A DNA stretch of 5,786 bases from Gaiellasilicea sp051005735 (GTDB lineage: Bacteria; Actinomycetota; Thermoleophilia; Gaiellales; Gaiellaceae). The translations under genes and the position numbers were made by a program. The stretch spans positions 1 to 5,786 of the forward strand of contig JBPCJB010000213.1 of the NCBI GenBank assembly GCA_051005735.1, read 5' to 3'. The notes beneath the pieces are model-generated. The model did no database searches. It saw nothing but the letters and a program-made list of their open reading frames with translations, and was not told where the DNA came from. Shown piece after piece: positions 1 to 5,326 of the stretch (position 1 is the stretch's first letter; every line of letters starts with the position of its first letter).

Positions 1-1
1 C

Positions 2-160
2 TCGCTTGTCGTCCTCGCCGCCGCGAAGCGTGCGGATCGGGTCGCTCCGGCCACCCACCGCCAGCACGATCGAGAGCAGCACGCTCGCACAGAGCCAGAG
101 CGCCCCGAGCTCGGGCGCCCGCCGATCCAGAACGCCGCGAAGGTTGGGAGTCCGGTTGCT
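2..160 (-). pseudogene. Fragment with one membrane helix, fused to the broken M23 gene
   Basis: Read on the minus strand from about 160 down to the window edge, one frame gives a coherent protein-like stretch: a polar start (NLRGVLDRRAPE), a hydrophobic helix (LGALWLCASVLLSIVLAVGG) and a charged tail (RSDPIRTLRGGEDDKR) that stays open at position 2. It follows the M23 remnant after a change of frame near 160, where an intact M23 enzyme would continue with a glycine-rich loop and the HxH zinc motif. It is therefore either foreign sequence joined by a deletion, or the end of another gene. It has no start codon of its own and no recognised family. It could continue as a real gene left of the window. 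Confidence is low. Confidence 0.3.
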
Positions 161-689
161 CCCTTCTGCATGTGGGCCAGCAACGCGTACTCGCCGTTGC
201 CGAGATCGAGCACGACGTGATTGCCGGCGCGGGCGTCTCGGTTCTCGACCTGCACCTGCGGCCGGTTGTCGCGGATCCCATCCATGGCCATGACGACGCC
301 CGGGGCCGGCGCAAGGAGGGGCTTCTGCCAGGCCCGGTGGCGCCGAAGCGCCACACGACGAGGTCGTAGGCGTGGCGCTGGTCCGGCGCGACGACGTGAT
401 GATTCTGGTGCTCGGTAGGCCCACCCGACACGACCCACCACGTGCCGTGGAACGGCAACACCAGGCGGGCACGGAGTCGACGACGACCAGCTGGATCGCG
501 AGGAAGCGTCTTCGGCGGCGCGAGGGCGATCGCAGCGATCCCGCCTCGCGCGTCCAGGAAGGCCTGGAGCAGGATCGTCCGCTGGCCCCACCGATGGCTG
601 GCGACGTAGCCGCGACGACTCGGTCCGAGCGGCAGAGCAGATTCGGCAGTTGGGGCTCCAACGGGCGCGACCCGGTGGCCTGGTGCGGT
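160..689 (-). pseudogene. Decayed M23 (LytM-type) metallopeptidase, frameshifted and truncated
   Basis: Intact M23 enzymes are zinc endopeptidases that cut peptidoglycan cross-links outside the cell. Read downward on the minus strand, positions ~465-350 give LVLPFHGTWWVVSGG, then NHHVVAPDQRHAYDLVVWR, which carries the His/Asp region of the first zinc motif. The frame then shifts. From 330 to 160 it reads PLLAPAPGVV, DNRPQVQVEN, GNHVVLDLGNGEYALLAHMQ, the typical core strands of the family. The sequence leaves this frame before the second zinc motif (HLHFH type), which is absent. Upstream, the first frame stays open to a TAG at 690-692 but contains no usable start. A better match near 505-470 (FLAIQLVVVDSVP) lies in yet another frame, so there may be a further shift. 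I infer an inactive gene remnant. Indel errors in a draft assembly could explain the shifts but not the missing HxH end. Confidence 0.6.
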
Positions 690-726
690 CTACGCGCCTG
701 GAGCCTGCAAGGCTGGCAGCGCGACC

Positions 727-934
727 CGGAGCCTCGTCCACTCTGGGAGAAGCACCGGCTCGACACGAAGGAGTGGGTACAGCATCAGATCATCCTGAAC
801 AGACTCGATGCGTCGACGCCAACGCAGCATCGATCGACGAGAAGCTCGGCTGGGTTCGCTGGACCCAACGTCTGCTCGCGCTCGAGGTCGTCTACCTGGT
901 CGGACTGATCATCATCCGGCCGTACCTCGGCTGA
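727..934 (+). pseudogene. C-terminal part of a small membrane protein, interrupted by a frameshift
   Basis: Two plus-strand frames join into one plausible protein end. The first reads LWEKHRLDTKEWVQHQIILNRLDA and closes at about 812. The next frame reads DANAASIDEKLGWVRW, then TQRLLALEVVYLVGLIIIRPYLG and a TGA at 932-934. A single extra G near 813 would give LDAVDANAASIDEK and one continuous frame: an amphipathic helix or coiled coil followed by one C-terminal membrane helix with only a few residues after it. Upstream of ~727 both frames are arginine-rich out-of-frame-like sequence, and no start can be chosen. The family is not recognised. The low-complexity start and the frameshift suggest a remnant, though a sequencing indel in a real gene is also possible. 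Confidence 0.4.
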
Positions 935-1013
935 CCCGGACCGATTGACGCTGATCAACATCACCGAGAAGGGGCGCGAACCGAGACGAACGCGGCGCGA
1001 GCACGGGCGGTAC

Positions 1014-2027
1014 TCACCCCTCGGCTTTCTTCTTCCGCGAGGGCTGCACCCTCGGCGGCTCGCCGGGCATCTTCGGGAAGTTCGGCGGGTAGGGCGCCTC
1101 GCCCTCGCCGGCTGCCTCCTCGCGCTCGACCCACTCGAGCAGCACCTCGAGCGGGCAGATCGTGTCGTCGATCGCCGCCTGCACGTCGCCGAGCTCCGCG
1201 AACCGGGTCGGCATCGACGCGAGCGTGAAGTCCTCGGTCTCGACGTCCGGGAGCTCGTCCCAGCCGACCGGAGCCGAGACGGTCGCGTCCGCACGGCCCC
1301 GCACGGAGTAGGCGGAGGCGATCGTGCGGTCGCGCGCGTTCTGGTTGTAGTCGATGAAGACCTTCTCGCCCCGCTCCTCCTTCCACCAGGCGGTGGTGAC
1401 GAGCTCGGGCAGCCGCCGTTCGACCTCCCGCGCGAACGCGAGCGCGCAGCGGCGCACGACGGGGAAGTCCCACCGCGGCTCGATCCGGCAAGCGATGTGG
1501 ACGCCGCGGTTGCCGGAGGTCTTCGGCCAGCCGGTGTAGCCGATCTCCGCGAGCACCTCCCGCACGAGCGCCGCGACGACCTTCGCGTCGCCGAAGTCGG
1601 TGCCGGGCTGCGGGTCGATGTCGATCCGCAGCTCGTCGGGCCGGTCGACATCGGGCCGGCGCGACGGCCAGGGATGGAAGTCGACGACCGCCAGGTTCGC
1701 CGCCCAGGCCACCTGGGCGAGCTCGGTGACGCAAAGCTCGTCCGCGTGCCGCCCGGAGGGAAACGTGACCCGCGCGACCTCGATCCAGTCCGGCCGCTTC
1801 TCCGGCACCCGCTTCTGGTAGATCATCTCGCCCTCGACCCCGTCCGGAAACCGCCGCATCTGCGTCGGCCGCTCGCGCAACGCGCGCACGATTCCCTCGC
1901 CGACCGAGAGGTAGTAGCGGACGAGATCCAGCTTCGTCTCGCTGCGGGCCGGAAAGAGCACCTTGTCCGGGTTCGTCACCTTGACGGTCCGCTCCCCGAC
2001 CTCGAGCTCGACGAACGGCGACGCCAT
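1014..2027 (-). CDS. ligD: Stand-alone LigD-type primase-polymerase domain (NHEJ polymerase)
   Basis: This 337-residue protein matches the polymerase domain of bacterial LigD, an archaeo-eukaryotic primase-fold enzyme that adds (ribo)nucleotides at DNA ends held by Ku during non-homologous end joining. Visible motifs are the metal-binding pair in RIDIDPQPGTDF (Asp136, Asp138), the SGNRGVH nucleotide-binding motif (171-177, His177), and the third catalytic Asp226 in VFIDYNQN, followed by R-ARDRTIASAYSVRG. The N-terminal TNPDKVLFP (18-26) is also typical. No ligase or nuclease domain is attached; the protein ends in a short basic tail (SRKKKAEG). Ku and a ligase partner are not in the window. 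The ATG at 2027 has no Shine-Dalgarno sequence. A TAGCGT hexamer ends 7 nt upstream of it, which suggests leaderless translation. A long plus-strand frame across the same region is an antisense shadow. The family assignment is secure; the in vivo role is inferred. Confidence 0.92.
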   Translation of the reverse strand: MASPFVELEVGERTVKVTNPDKVLFPARSETKLDLVRYYLSVGEGIVRALRERPTQMRRFPDGVEGEMIYQKRVPEKRPDWIEVARVTFPSGRHADELCVTELAQVAWAANLAVVDFHPWPSRRPDVDRPDELRIDIDPQPGTDFGDAKVVAALVREVLAEIGYTGWPKTSGNRGVHIACRIEPRWDFPVVRRCALAFAREVERRLPELVTTAWWKEERGEKVFIDYNQNARDRTIASAYSVRGRADATVSAPVGWDELPDVETEDFTLASMPTRFAELGDVQAAIDDTICPLEVLLEWVEREEAAGEGEAPYPPNFPKMPGEPPRVQPSRKKKAEG

Positions 2028-2034
2028 TGTGCGA

Positions 2035-2054
2035 ACGCTACCGCGTGGTAGCGT
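2035..2054. promoter_or_regulatory. Perfect 8-bp inverted repeat in the divergent promoter region
   Basis: Between the divergent polymerase and transporter genes lies ACGCTACC, then gcgt, then GGTAGCGT, an exact 8-bp inverted repeat with a 4-bp centre. Each arm carries TAGCGT reading outward, a plausible -10 hexamer. On the plus strand it is at 2049-2054, with a weak -35-like TTGTGC at 2027-2032 (16-bp spacer), leaving a leader of about 35 nt with a GGAG at 2087-2090 before the ATG at 2097. On the minus strand it is at 2040-2035, seven bases before the polymerase ATG. It could be a symmetric bidirectional promoter, an operator for a dimeric regulator, or both. The repeat is seen directly; its role is inferred. 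Confidence 0.5.
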
Positions 2055-2096
2055 CGAAGCCTGTTCCGAGACCGGTCGATCGAGAGGGAGACACGT

Positions 2097-2975
2097 ATGC
2101 GCAAGATCCTGATCCTGCTCGCGCTGAGCGCCGTCGCGATCGTCGCGGCGAGCCTGAGCGGTCGCGAGAGCACCGCCGCCGCGGCTCCGGTCAAGTGCGC
2201 GGGCGCCGGCGGCGAGCTCAACCTCGTCCGCGCCGGCAAGCTCACCGTCGGCACCGACAATCCCGCCTTCCCGCCCTGGTTCGGCGGCGGCGAGAAGACG
2301 AAGCCGTGGAAGCTCAACGACCCGAACAGCGGCAAGGGCTTCGAGTCGGCCGTGACCTACGCGATCGCCGAGTACCTCGGCTTCCAGCGCACCGACGTGA
2401 TCTGGACGTATACGCCGTTCAACCGGTCGTTTGCGCCGGGCAGGAAGGCTTTCGACTTCGACATCAACCAGATCTCGTACACGCCGGCCCGCGCGAGGGT
2501 CGTCTCGTTCAGCAACTCCTACTACGACGTCAACCAGGCGATCGTGGCGCTCAGAGGTCGGCCGATCGCCTCGGTGCGCTCGATCAACGGCCTGCGCAGG
2601 TACAAGCTGGGGGCGCAGCTCGGGACGACGAGCTATCAGTTCATCGCCCGGTCGATCAGGCCGTCGCAGAGCCCCGCTGTCTACGACACGAACGACGCGG
2701 CCGTCGCGGCGCTGAAGTCGCGGCAGATCGACGGACTCGTCGTCGACCTACCGACCGCGTTCTATGTCAGCGCCGTGCAGGTGCCGAACGGGAAGATCGT
2801 CGGCCAGTTCGCGGCCCCGCCCGGCGGCGAGCACTTCGGGATGGTCTTCCAGAAGGGCAACCCGCTCGTGCGCTGCGTCAACCAGGCGCTCGCGCGGATC
2901 AAGCTGACGGGGCAGTTGAAGCGGATCCAGCAGACCTGGCTCGCCAGGGTGACCGGCGCGCCGGTCCTGAGATAG
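2097..2975 (+). CDS. Amino-acid ABC transporter substrate-binding protein (family 3)
   Basis: This is the receptor of an amino-acid importer. The 292-residue protein has a signal peptide: MRK, a hydrophobic core at 4-20, and a likely cleavage near the alanine run at 27-30. The mature part has the two-lobe family 3 binding-protein pattern: KLTVGTDNPAFPPWF (48-62), GFESAVTYAIAEYLGF (81-96), the FDFDINQISYTPARARVVSFS stretch (119-139) with the ligand-contacting TxxR arginine region, and a second-lobe IDGLVVDLPTAFYV (211-224) with Asp218. There is no lipobox: Cys34 is preceded by PVK, so lipid anchoring is not supported. Cys34 and Cys260 could form a disulfide. The ATG has a good GGAG six bases upstream. 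It starts a three-gene operon with the permease and ATPase. The exact amino acid cannot be read from sequence, and the FGGGEKTKPW insertion makes it unlike classical glutamine or histidine binders. Confidence 0.93.
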   Translation: MRKILILLALSAVAIVAASLSGRESTAAAAPVKCAGAGGELNLVRAGKLTVGTDNPAFPPWFGGGEKTKPWKLNDPNSGKGFESAVTYAIAEYLGFQRTDVIWTYTPFNRSFAPGRKAFDFDINQISYTPARARVVSFSNSYYDVNQAIVALRGRPIASVRSINGLRRYKLGAQLGTTSYQFIARSIRPSQSPAVYDTNDAAVAALKSRQIDGLVVDLPTAFYVSAVQVPNGKIVGQFAAPPGGEHFGMVFQKGNPLVRCVNQALARIKLTGQLKRIQQTWLARVTGAPVLR

Positions 2976-3803
2976 CTGGCCCGTAACTCGAGGATCCTCG
3001 GGGGTGGCGGCGCCGGGCGCGCCGTCACCCTCGCGCTCGTCAGCACCGTCCTCGTCTTCGCCGCGCTCGTCTACGGGATCACGCACGCCCCGAACTGGCC
3101 CGAGGTCAAGGCCGCGTTCTTCGACTGGGACGCCTACCGCCGTTCGTTCCCCGCGATCTCGCGGGCCTTCCTCCTGAATGTGAAGATCTTCTGCATCGCG
3201 GAGGCGCTGATCCTCGTCTTCGCGCTTCTCCTCGCAGTCCTCCGCAGCCTGCCAGGCCCGGTCTTCTTTCCGATCCGGGCGCTCGCGATCGTCTACGCCG
3301 ACTTCTTCCGGGGCGTGCCGACGATCCTCGTGATCGCGTTGCTCGGCTTCGGCGCGCCGGCGCTTGCGATCGACGGCGTCCCGACCTCGACGACGTTCTG
3401 GGGCGTCGTCTCGCTCGTCCTCATCTACACCGCCTACGTGTCCGAGGTCTACCGGGCCGGAATCGAGTCGGTCCATCCGAGCCAGGAGGCTGCGGCGCGC
3501 TCGCTCGGGCTGACGCGCGGGCAGGCGCTCACGTCGGTCGTCCTGCCGCAGGCCGTGCGACGTGTGATCCCGCCGCTCCTGAACGACTTCATCGGGCTCC
3601 AGAAGGACACGGCGCTCGTCGGGATCCTCGGCTCGGTCGAGGCGTTCAAGCAGTCGCAGATCGAGACCTCAGCCGACTTCAACTTCACCCATTACCTCGT
3701 CGCCGCGACGCTCTTCGTCGCGATCACGATCCCGCTCGCGCGCTTCACCGACTGGCTCGTCGCCCGCGATCGCCGCCGCCGCCAAGCCGGAGCGCTCGCA
3801 TGA
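2976..3803 (+). CDS. Amino-acid ABC transporter permease, probable CTG start
   Basis: This is the membrane subunit of the importer, about 275 residues if read from 2976. Predicted helices begin with VTLALVSTVLVFAALVYGI (17-35), then the segments around LLNVKIFCIAEALILVFALLLAVL, ALAIVYADFFRGVPTILVIALLGF, WGVVSLVLIYTAYVSEVYRAGI, and a last one at HYLVAATLFVAITIPLA. The cytoplasmic EAA loop that contacts the ATPase is clear: EAAARSLGLTRGQALTSVVLP, roughly residues 171-191. The start is odd. The frame is the same as the binding protein's, directly after its TAG. No ATG, GTG or TTG occurs before GTG 3180, which would remove helix 1 and the conserved-looking segment up to AFLLNV. CTG at 2976 is therefore the best start, without a clear Shine-Dalgarno sequence. 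Readthrough is a less likely alternative. The gene overlaps the ATPase start as ATGA. Confidence 0.9.
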   Translation: MARNSRILGGGGAGRAVTLALVSTVLVFAALVYGITHAPNWPEVKAAFFDWDAYRRSFPAISRAFLLNVKIFCIAEALILVFALLLAVLRSLPGPVFFPIRALAIVYADFFRGVPTILVIALLGFGAPALAIDGVPTSTTFWGVVSLVLIYTAYVSEVYRAGIESVHPSQEAAARSLGLTRGQALTSVVLPQAVRRVIPPLLNDFIGLQKDTALVGILGSVEAFKQSQIETSADFNFTHYLVAATLFVAITIPLARFTDWLVARDRRRRQAGALA

Positions 3804-4537
3804 TCGAGATCGACGGCGTCCGCAAGTCGTTCGGCAGGCTGGAGGTGCTTCGCGGAATCGACCTCCGCGTCGCCGAGCACGAGGTCGTCTGCCTGATCGG
3901 CGCGTCGGGCTCCGGGAAGTCCACCCTGCTCCGCTGCGTCAACCTGCTCGAGCGGGTGGATGCCGGTCGGATCGTCGTGGGGGGCGACGAGATCACGGCC
4001 CGAGGCGTCGATGTCAACGCCCTCCGCCGCCGGATCGGGATCGTCTTCCAGGCGTACAACCTCTTCCCGCACATGAGCGTGCTTCGGAACGTGACGCTCG
4101 GGCCGCGGAAGGCGCTCGGGCTCTCGCGGCGGCAGGCCGAAGACGCGGCCGACGGGCTGCTTCGCCGCTTCGGGCTCGCGGACAAGCGCGACGACTATCC
4201 CGACCGTCTCTCCGGCGGCCAGCAGCAACGCGTCGCGATCGTTCGCGCGCTCGCGATGCAGCCGGACGTGATGCTGCTCGACGAGGTCACGAGCGCCCTC
4301 GATCCGGAGCTCGTGGCCGAGGTGCTGAACGTGATCCGCGAGCTCGCGACCGGCGGGATGACGATGCTGATCGCGACCCACGAGATGGGCTTCGCCCGCG
4401 ACATCGCGAGCCGCGTGTGCTTCCTCGATGCCGGGGTGATCCTCGAGCAGGGCCTGCCCGCCCAGATCTTCTCCACGCCACAGGAGCCGCGTACCCGCCA
4501 GTTCCTCGACCGGATCATCGACGCTGGTCGTCTCTAA
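3800..4537 (+). CDS. Amino-acid ABC transporter ATP-binding protein
   Basis: This is the motor ATPase of the importer: two copies on the cytoplasmic face hydrolyse ATP to drive uptake through the permease. All motifs are present in order in 245 residues: Walker A GASGSGKST (34-42), Q-loop Gln84 in IVFQAYNLFPHMSVLRN, signature LSGGQQQ (137-143), Walker B VMLLDEVTSALDP with Asp161 and catalytic Glu162, D-loop SALD, and switch His194 in IATHEMGFARD. The length and the NLFPHM segment are typical of polar amino-acid transporters (GlnQ/HisP group). Walker B has DEV where many relatives have DEP, a common variant. The ATG overlaps the permease stop (ATGA), and a GGAG at 3789-3792 lies seven bases upstream, so translational coupling is likely. 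It is the last gene of the operon. Confidence 0.97.
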   Translation: MIEIDGVRKSFGRLEVLRGIDLRVAEHEVVCLIGASGSGKSTLLRCVNLLERVDAGRIVVGGDEITARGVDVNALRRRIGIVFQAYNLFPHMSVLRNVTLGPRKALGLSRRQAEDAADGLLRRFGLADKRDDYPDRLSGGQQQRVAIVRALAMQPDVMLLDEVTSALDPELVAEVLNVIRELATGGMTMLIATHEMGFARDIASRVCFLDAGVILEQGLPAQIFSTPQEPRTRQFLDRIIDAGRL

Positions 4538-4547
4538 GTGCTTCCCG

Positions 4548-4564
4548 CCGTAAGTACGGTTTGT
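4548..4564 (+). terminator. Weak hairpin after the transporter operon
   Basis: Eleven bases after the ATPase stop, CCGT-aagt-ACGG forms a 4-bp stem with a four-base loop, followed by TTTG. It is the only terminator-like structure between the transporter operon and groES, and it is too short to rely on. Transcription of the operon might continue towards groES. Confidence 0.2.
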
Positions 4565-4606
4565 GATCCGCGCGGCGAGAACCGAGCAGGCCTAGGACGC
4601 AGGGAG

Positions 4607-4628
4607 GGCCTATATTCGAGAGTATTGG
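4607..4628 (+). promoter_or_regulatory. AT-rich island with -10-like TATATT upstream of groES
   Basis: In an otherwise very GC-rich spacer, GGCCTATATT at 4607-4616 and TATTGGCC at 4623-4630 stand out. TATATT (4611-4616) is the best consensus-like -10 hexamer in the 4538-4712 spacer. No good -35 is visible 16-18 bases upstream. A start near 4623 would give a leader of about 90 nt containing the hairpin at 4643-4667. A GGCCTA copy at 4589-4594 repeats the one at 4607-4612. Confidence 0.3.
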
Positions 4629-4642
4629 CCCGACTGAGGACG

Positions 4643-4667
4643 ACGGCGTGCGAAGCGTTCGCGCCGT
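4643..4667 (+). other. Hairpin in the groES upstream region
   Basis: ACGGC (4643-4647) and GCGAA (4650-4654) pair with TTCGC (4658-4662) and GCCGT (4663-4667), leaving a GT bulge and a three-base GCG loop: a 10-bp stem. No T-run follows, so it is not an ordinary terminator. If the upstream TATATT promoter is used, it would sit in the groES leader. A CIRCE heat-shock operator is not present in recognisable form. Confidence 0.3.
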
Positions 4668-4700
4668 GCTGAGCGTGGCTGTACTTGCGGCGGGGAGCAC

Positions 4701-4706
4701 TAAGCT
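4701..4706 (+). promoter_or_regulatory. -10-like TAAGCT placed for a leaderless groES transcript
   Basis: TAAGCT ends seven bases before the GTG at 4713, the distance expected if transcription starts at the first base of the start codon. The in-frame TAA within it (4701-4703) rules out a longer protein. The nearest purine-rich sequence (GGGGAG, 4692-4697) lies 15 bases from GTG, too far for a normal Shine-Dalgarno sequence. No convincing -35 is seen. Confidence 0.35.
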
Positions 4707-4712
4707 TGTCGC

Positions 4713-5003
4713 GTGGTTCAGGATCCGCAGCGCATCGACCTCTCGCTCGAGCCGCTCGACGACTACGTCGTCGTCCAGCCGACCGACGAGGAAGCCGAGA
4801 CGCGCACCGGGTTGATCATCCCGGCCTCGGCCGAAGCGCTCTGCCGGACGGGAATCGTGACCGCGATCGGCGCCGAGGCCGGCGGGATCGAGGCCGGGGA
4901 CAAGGTGCTGTTCCCGAAGGAGGCCGGCTTCGAGGTGCGCCTGCACGGAGCCGAGGTCAAGGTGCTCCGACGCAGTGAGTTGATCGCCCGCGTCCACGAC
5001 TGA
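4713..5003 (+). CDS. groES: GroES-like co-chaperone (10-kDa chaperonin)
   Basis: GroES forms a seven-subunit cap on the GroEL folding chamber in the cytoplasm. The 96-residue protein matches the family: LEPLDDYVVVQPTDEE (12-27), a mobile loop ETRTGLIIPASAEALCRTG (29-47) with the hydrophobic tripeptide Leu34-Ile36 that binds GroEL, IVTAIG (48-53), AGDKVLFPKEAGFEV (61-75) and a final VKVLRRSELIARV. Two things are unusual: about ten extra residues at the N-terminus, and a short stretch between IVTAIG and AGDKVLF (AEAGGIE), where E. coli GroES has a longer roof hairpin. The only in-frame start is GTG 4713, because a TAA sits at 4701. No groEL follows; tRNA genes do. It may be the main GroES working with a groEL elsewhere, or a second copy. 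The family is clear, the partner unknown. Confidence 0.88.
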   Translation: MVQDPQRIDLSLEPLDDYVVVQPTDEEAETRTGLIIPASAEALCRTGIVTAIGAEAGGIEAGDKVLFPKEAGFEVRLHGAEVKVLRRSELIARVHD

Positions 5004-5030
5004 GCGGCTGACCAACGCCCCGAGAACGAG

Positions 5031-5062
5031 CGAGGCCGCCCGGCGGATGCCGGGCGGCCTCG
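5031..5062 (+). terminator. Perfect 14-bp GC-rich hairpin after groES
   Basis: CGAGGCCGCCCGGC (5031-5044) and its exact reverse complement (5049-5062) flank a GGAT loop, 28 bases after the groES stop. There is no T-run on either strand. High-GC actinobacteria often use such U-less hairpins as terminators or mRNA 3' stabilisers, so this is the probable end of the groES transcript. Confidence 0.65.
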
Positions 5063-5220
5063 AGCTCCGCCGCTCGTGTGGGCTGCGGCTCCCACAGAAA
5101 CGACGTAGCACCTGATCGGGCGCCGCGCGCATTCGCGACATCCCTGGATCGAGTGAACCGGGCCGGTCAACGCCGATCGGGTGATGGTGTGAAGCGGTTC
5201 CGCGCAACAGGATGCCGGGA

Positions 5221-5272
5221 GAGGCACCCCGGCTCCTTGGCGGCGAGGAGCCGGTGCCTCGACTCTTTCTCA
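5221..5272 (+). terminator. Strong bulged hairpin with T-rich tail
   Basis: GAGGCACC (5221-5228) pairs with GGTGCCTC (5253-5260), and GGCTCC (5231-5236) pairs with GGAGCC (5247-5252). The stem has 14 base pairs with a two-base CC bulge and a ten-base loop. GACTCTTTCTC follows, so the shape fits an intrinsic terminator on the plus strand. The gene it would end is unclear, because groES already has a hairpin at 5031. An alternative stem, GCCGGG (5214-5219) with CCCGGC (5228-5233), would disrupt its left arm. Confidence 0.5.
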
Positions 5273-5310
5273 CGGATGTCGGGGAACGGGAGGCCCGCAG
5301 GGTCGTGCGG

Positions 5311-5316
5311 TACCAT
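5311..5316 (+). promoter_or_regulatory. -10-like TACCAT before tRNA-Ser(GCU)
   Basis: TACCAT ends ten bases before the mature tRNA 5' end, predicting a start around 5323 and a four-base leader. No clear -35 hexamer lies 16-18 bases upstream. Confidence 0.4.
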
Positions 5317-5326
5317 CCCGAGCCAC

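Larger units (their letters stand above)
5063..5326. other. Gene-free spacer between groES and the tRNAs
   Basis: No convincing coding frame is present on either strand; the open frames here are arginine- and proline-rich shadows. The spacer contains a small stem TGTGGG (5077-5082) with CCCACA (5091-5096), a TAGCAC hexamer at 5106-5111, and the strong hairpin at 5221-5260 with a T-rich tail. Read together, 5118-5270 could be a small RNA ending in a terminator. I do not recognise a riboswitch or the SRP RNA signature here. Confidence 0.4.

Noticed and set aside
372..908. Plus-strand frame of 178 codons treated as one gene
   Set aside because: The first two thirds are antisense to the M23 remnant and low-complexity. 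Only the end (~727-812) looks coding, and it joins the next frame.
945..2051. Long plus-strand open frame (368 codons) antisense to the polymerase gene
   Set aside because: It is arginine- and histidine-rich with no domain pattern. The minus-strand frame has intact catalytic motifs, so this is a GC-driven shadow.
2748..3476. Minus-strand frame of 242 codons across the transporter genes
   Set aside because: It is highly charged Asp/Arg repeat-like sequence, the usual complement of a GC-rich membrane-protein gene.
4677..4703. CIRCE-like heat-shock operator before groES
   Set aside because: GAGCACTAA resembles the right half (7 of 9), but no matching left half lies nine bases upstream.
5100..5180. 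TPP riboswitch or SRP RNA signature (ACCTGATCGGG, GTGAACCGGG)
   Set aside because: The required partner motifs (CTGAGA for TPP; the GGAAG...GAGCAGC core for SRP RNA) are missing, and no suitable downstream gene exists.
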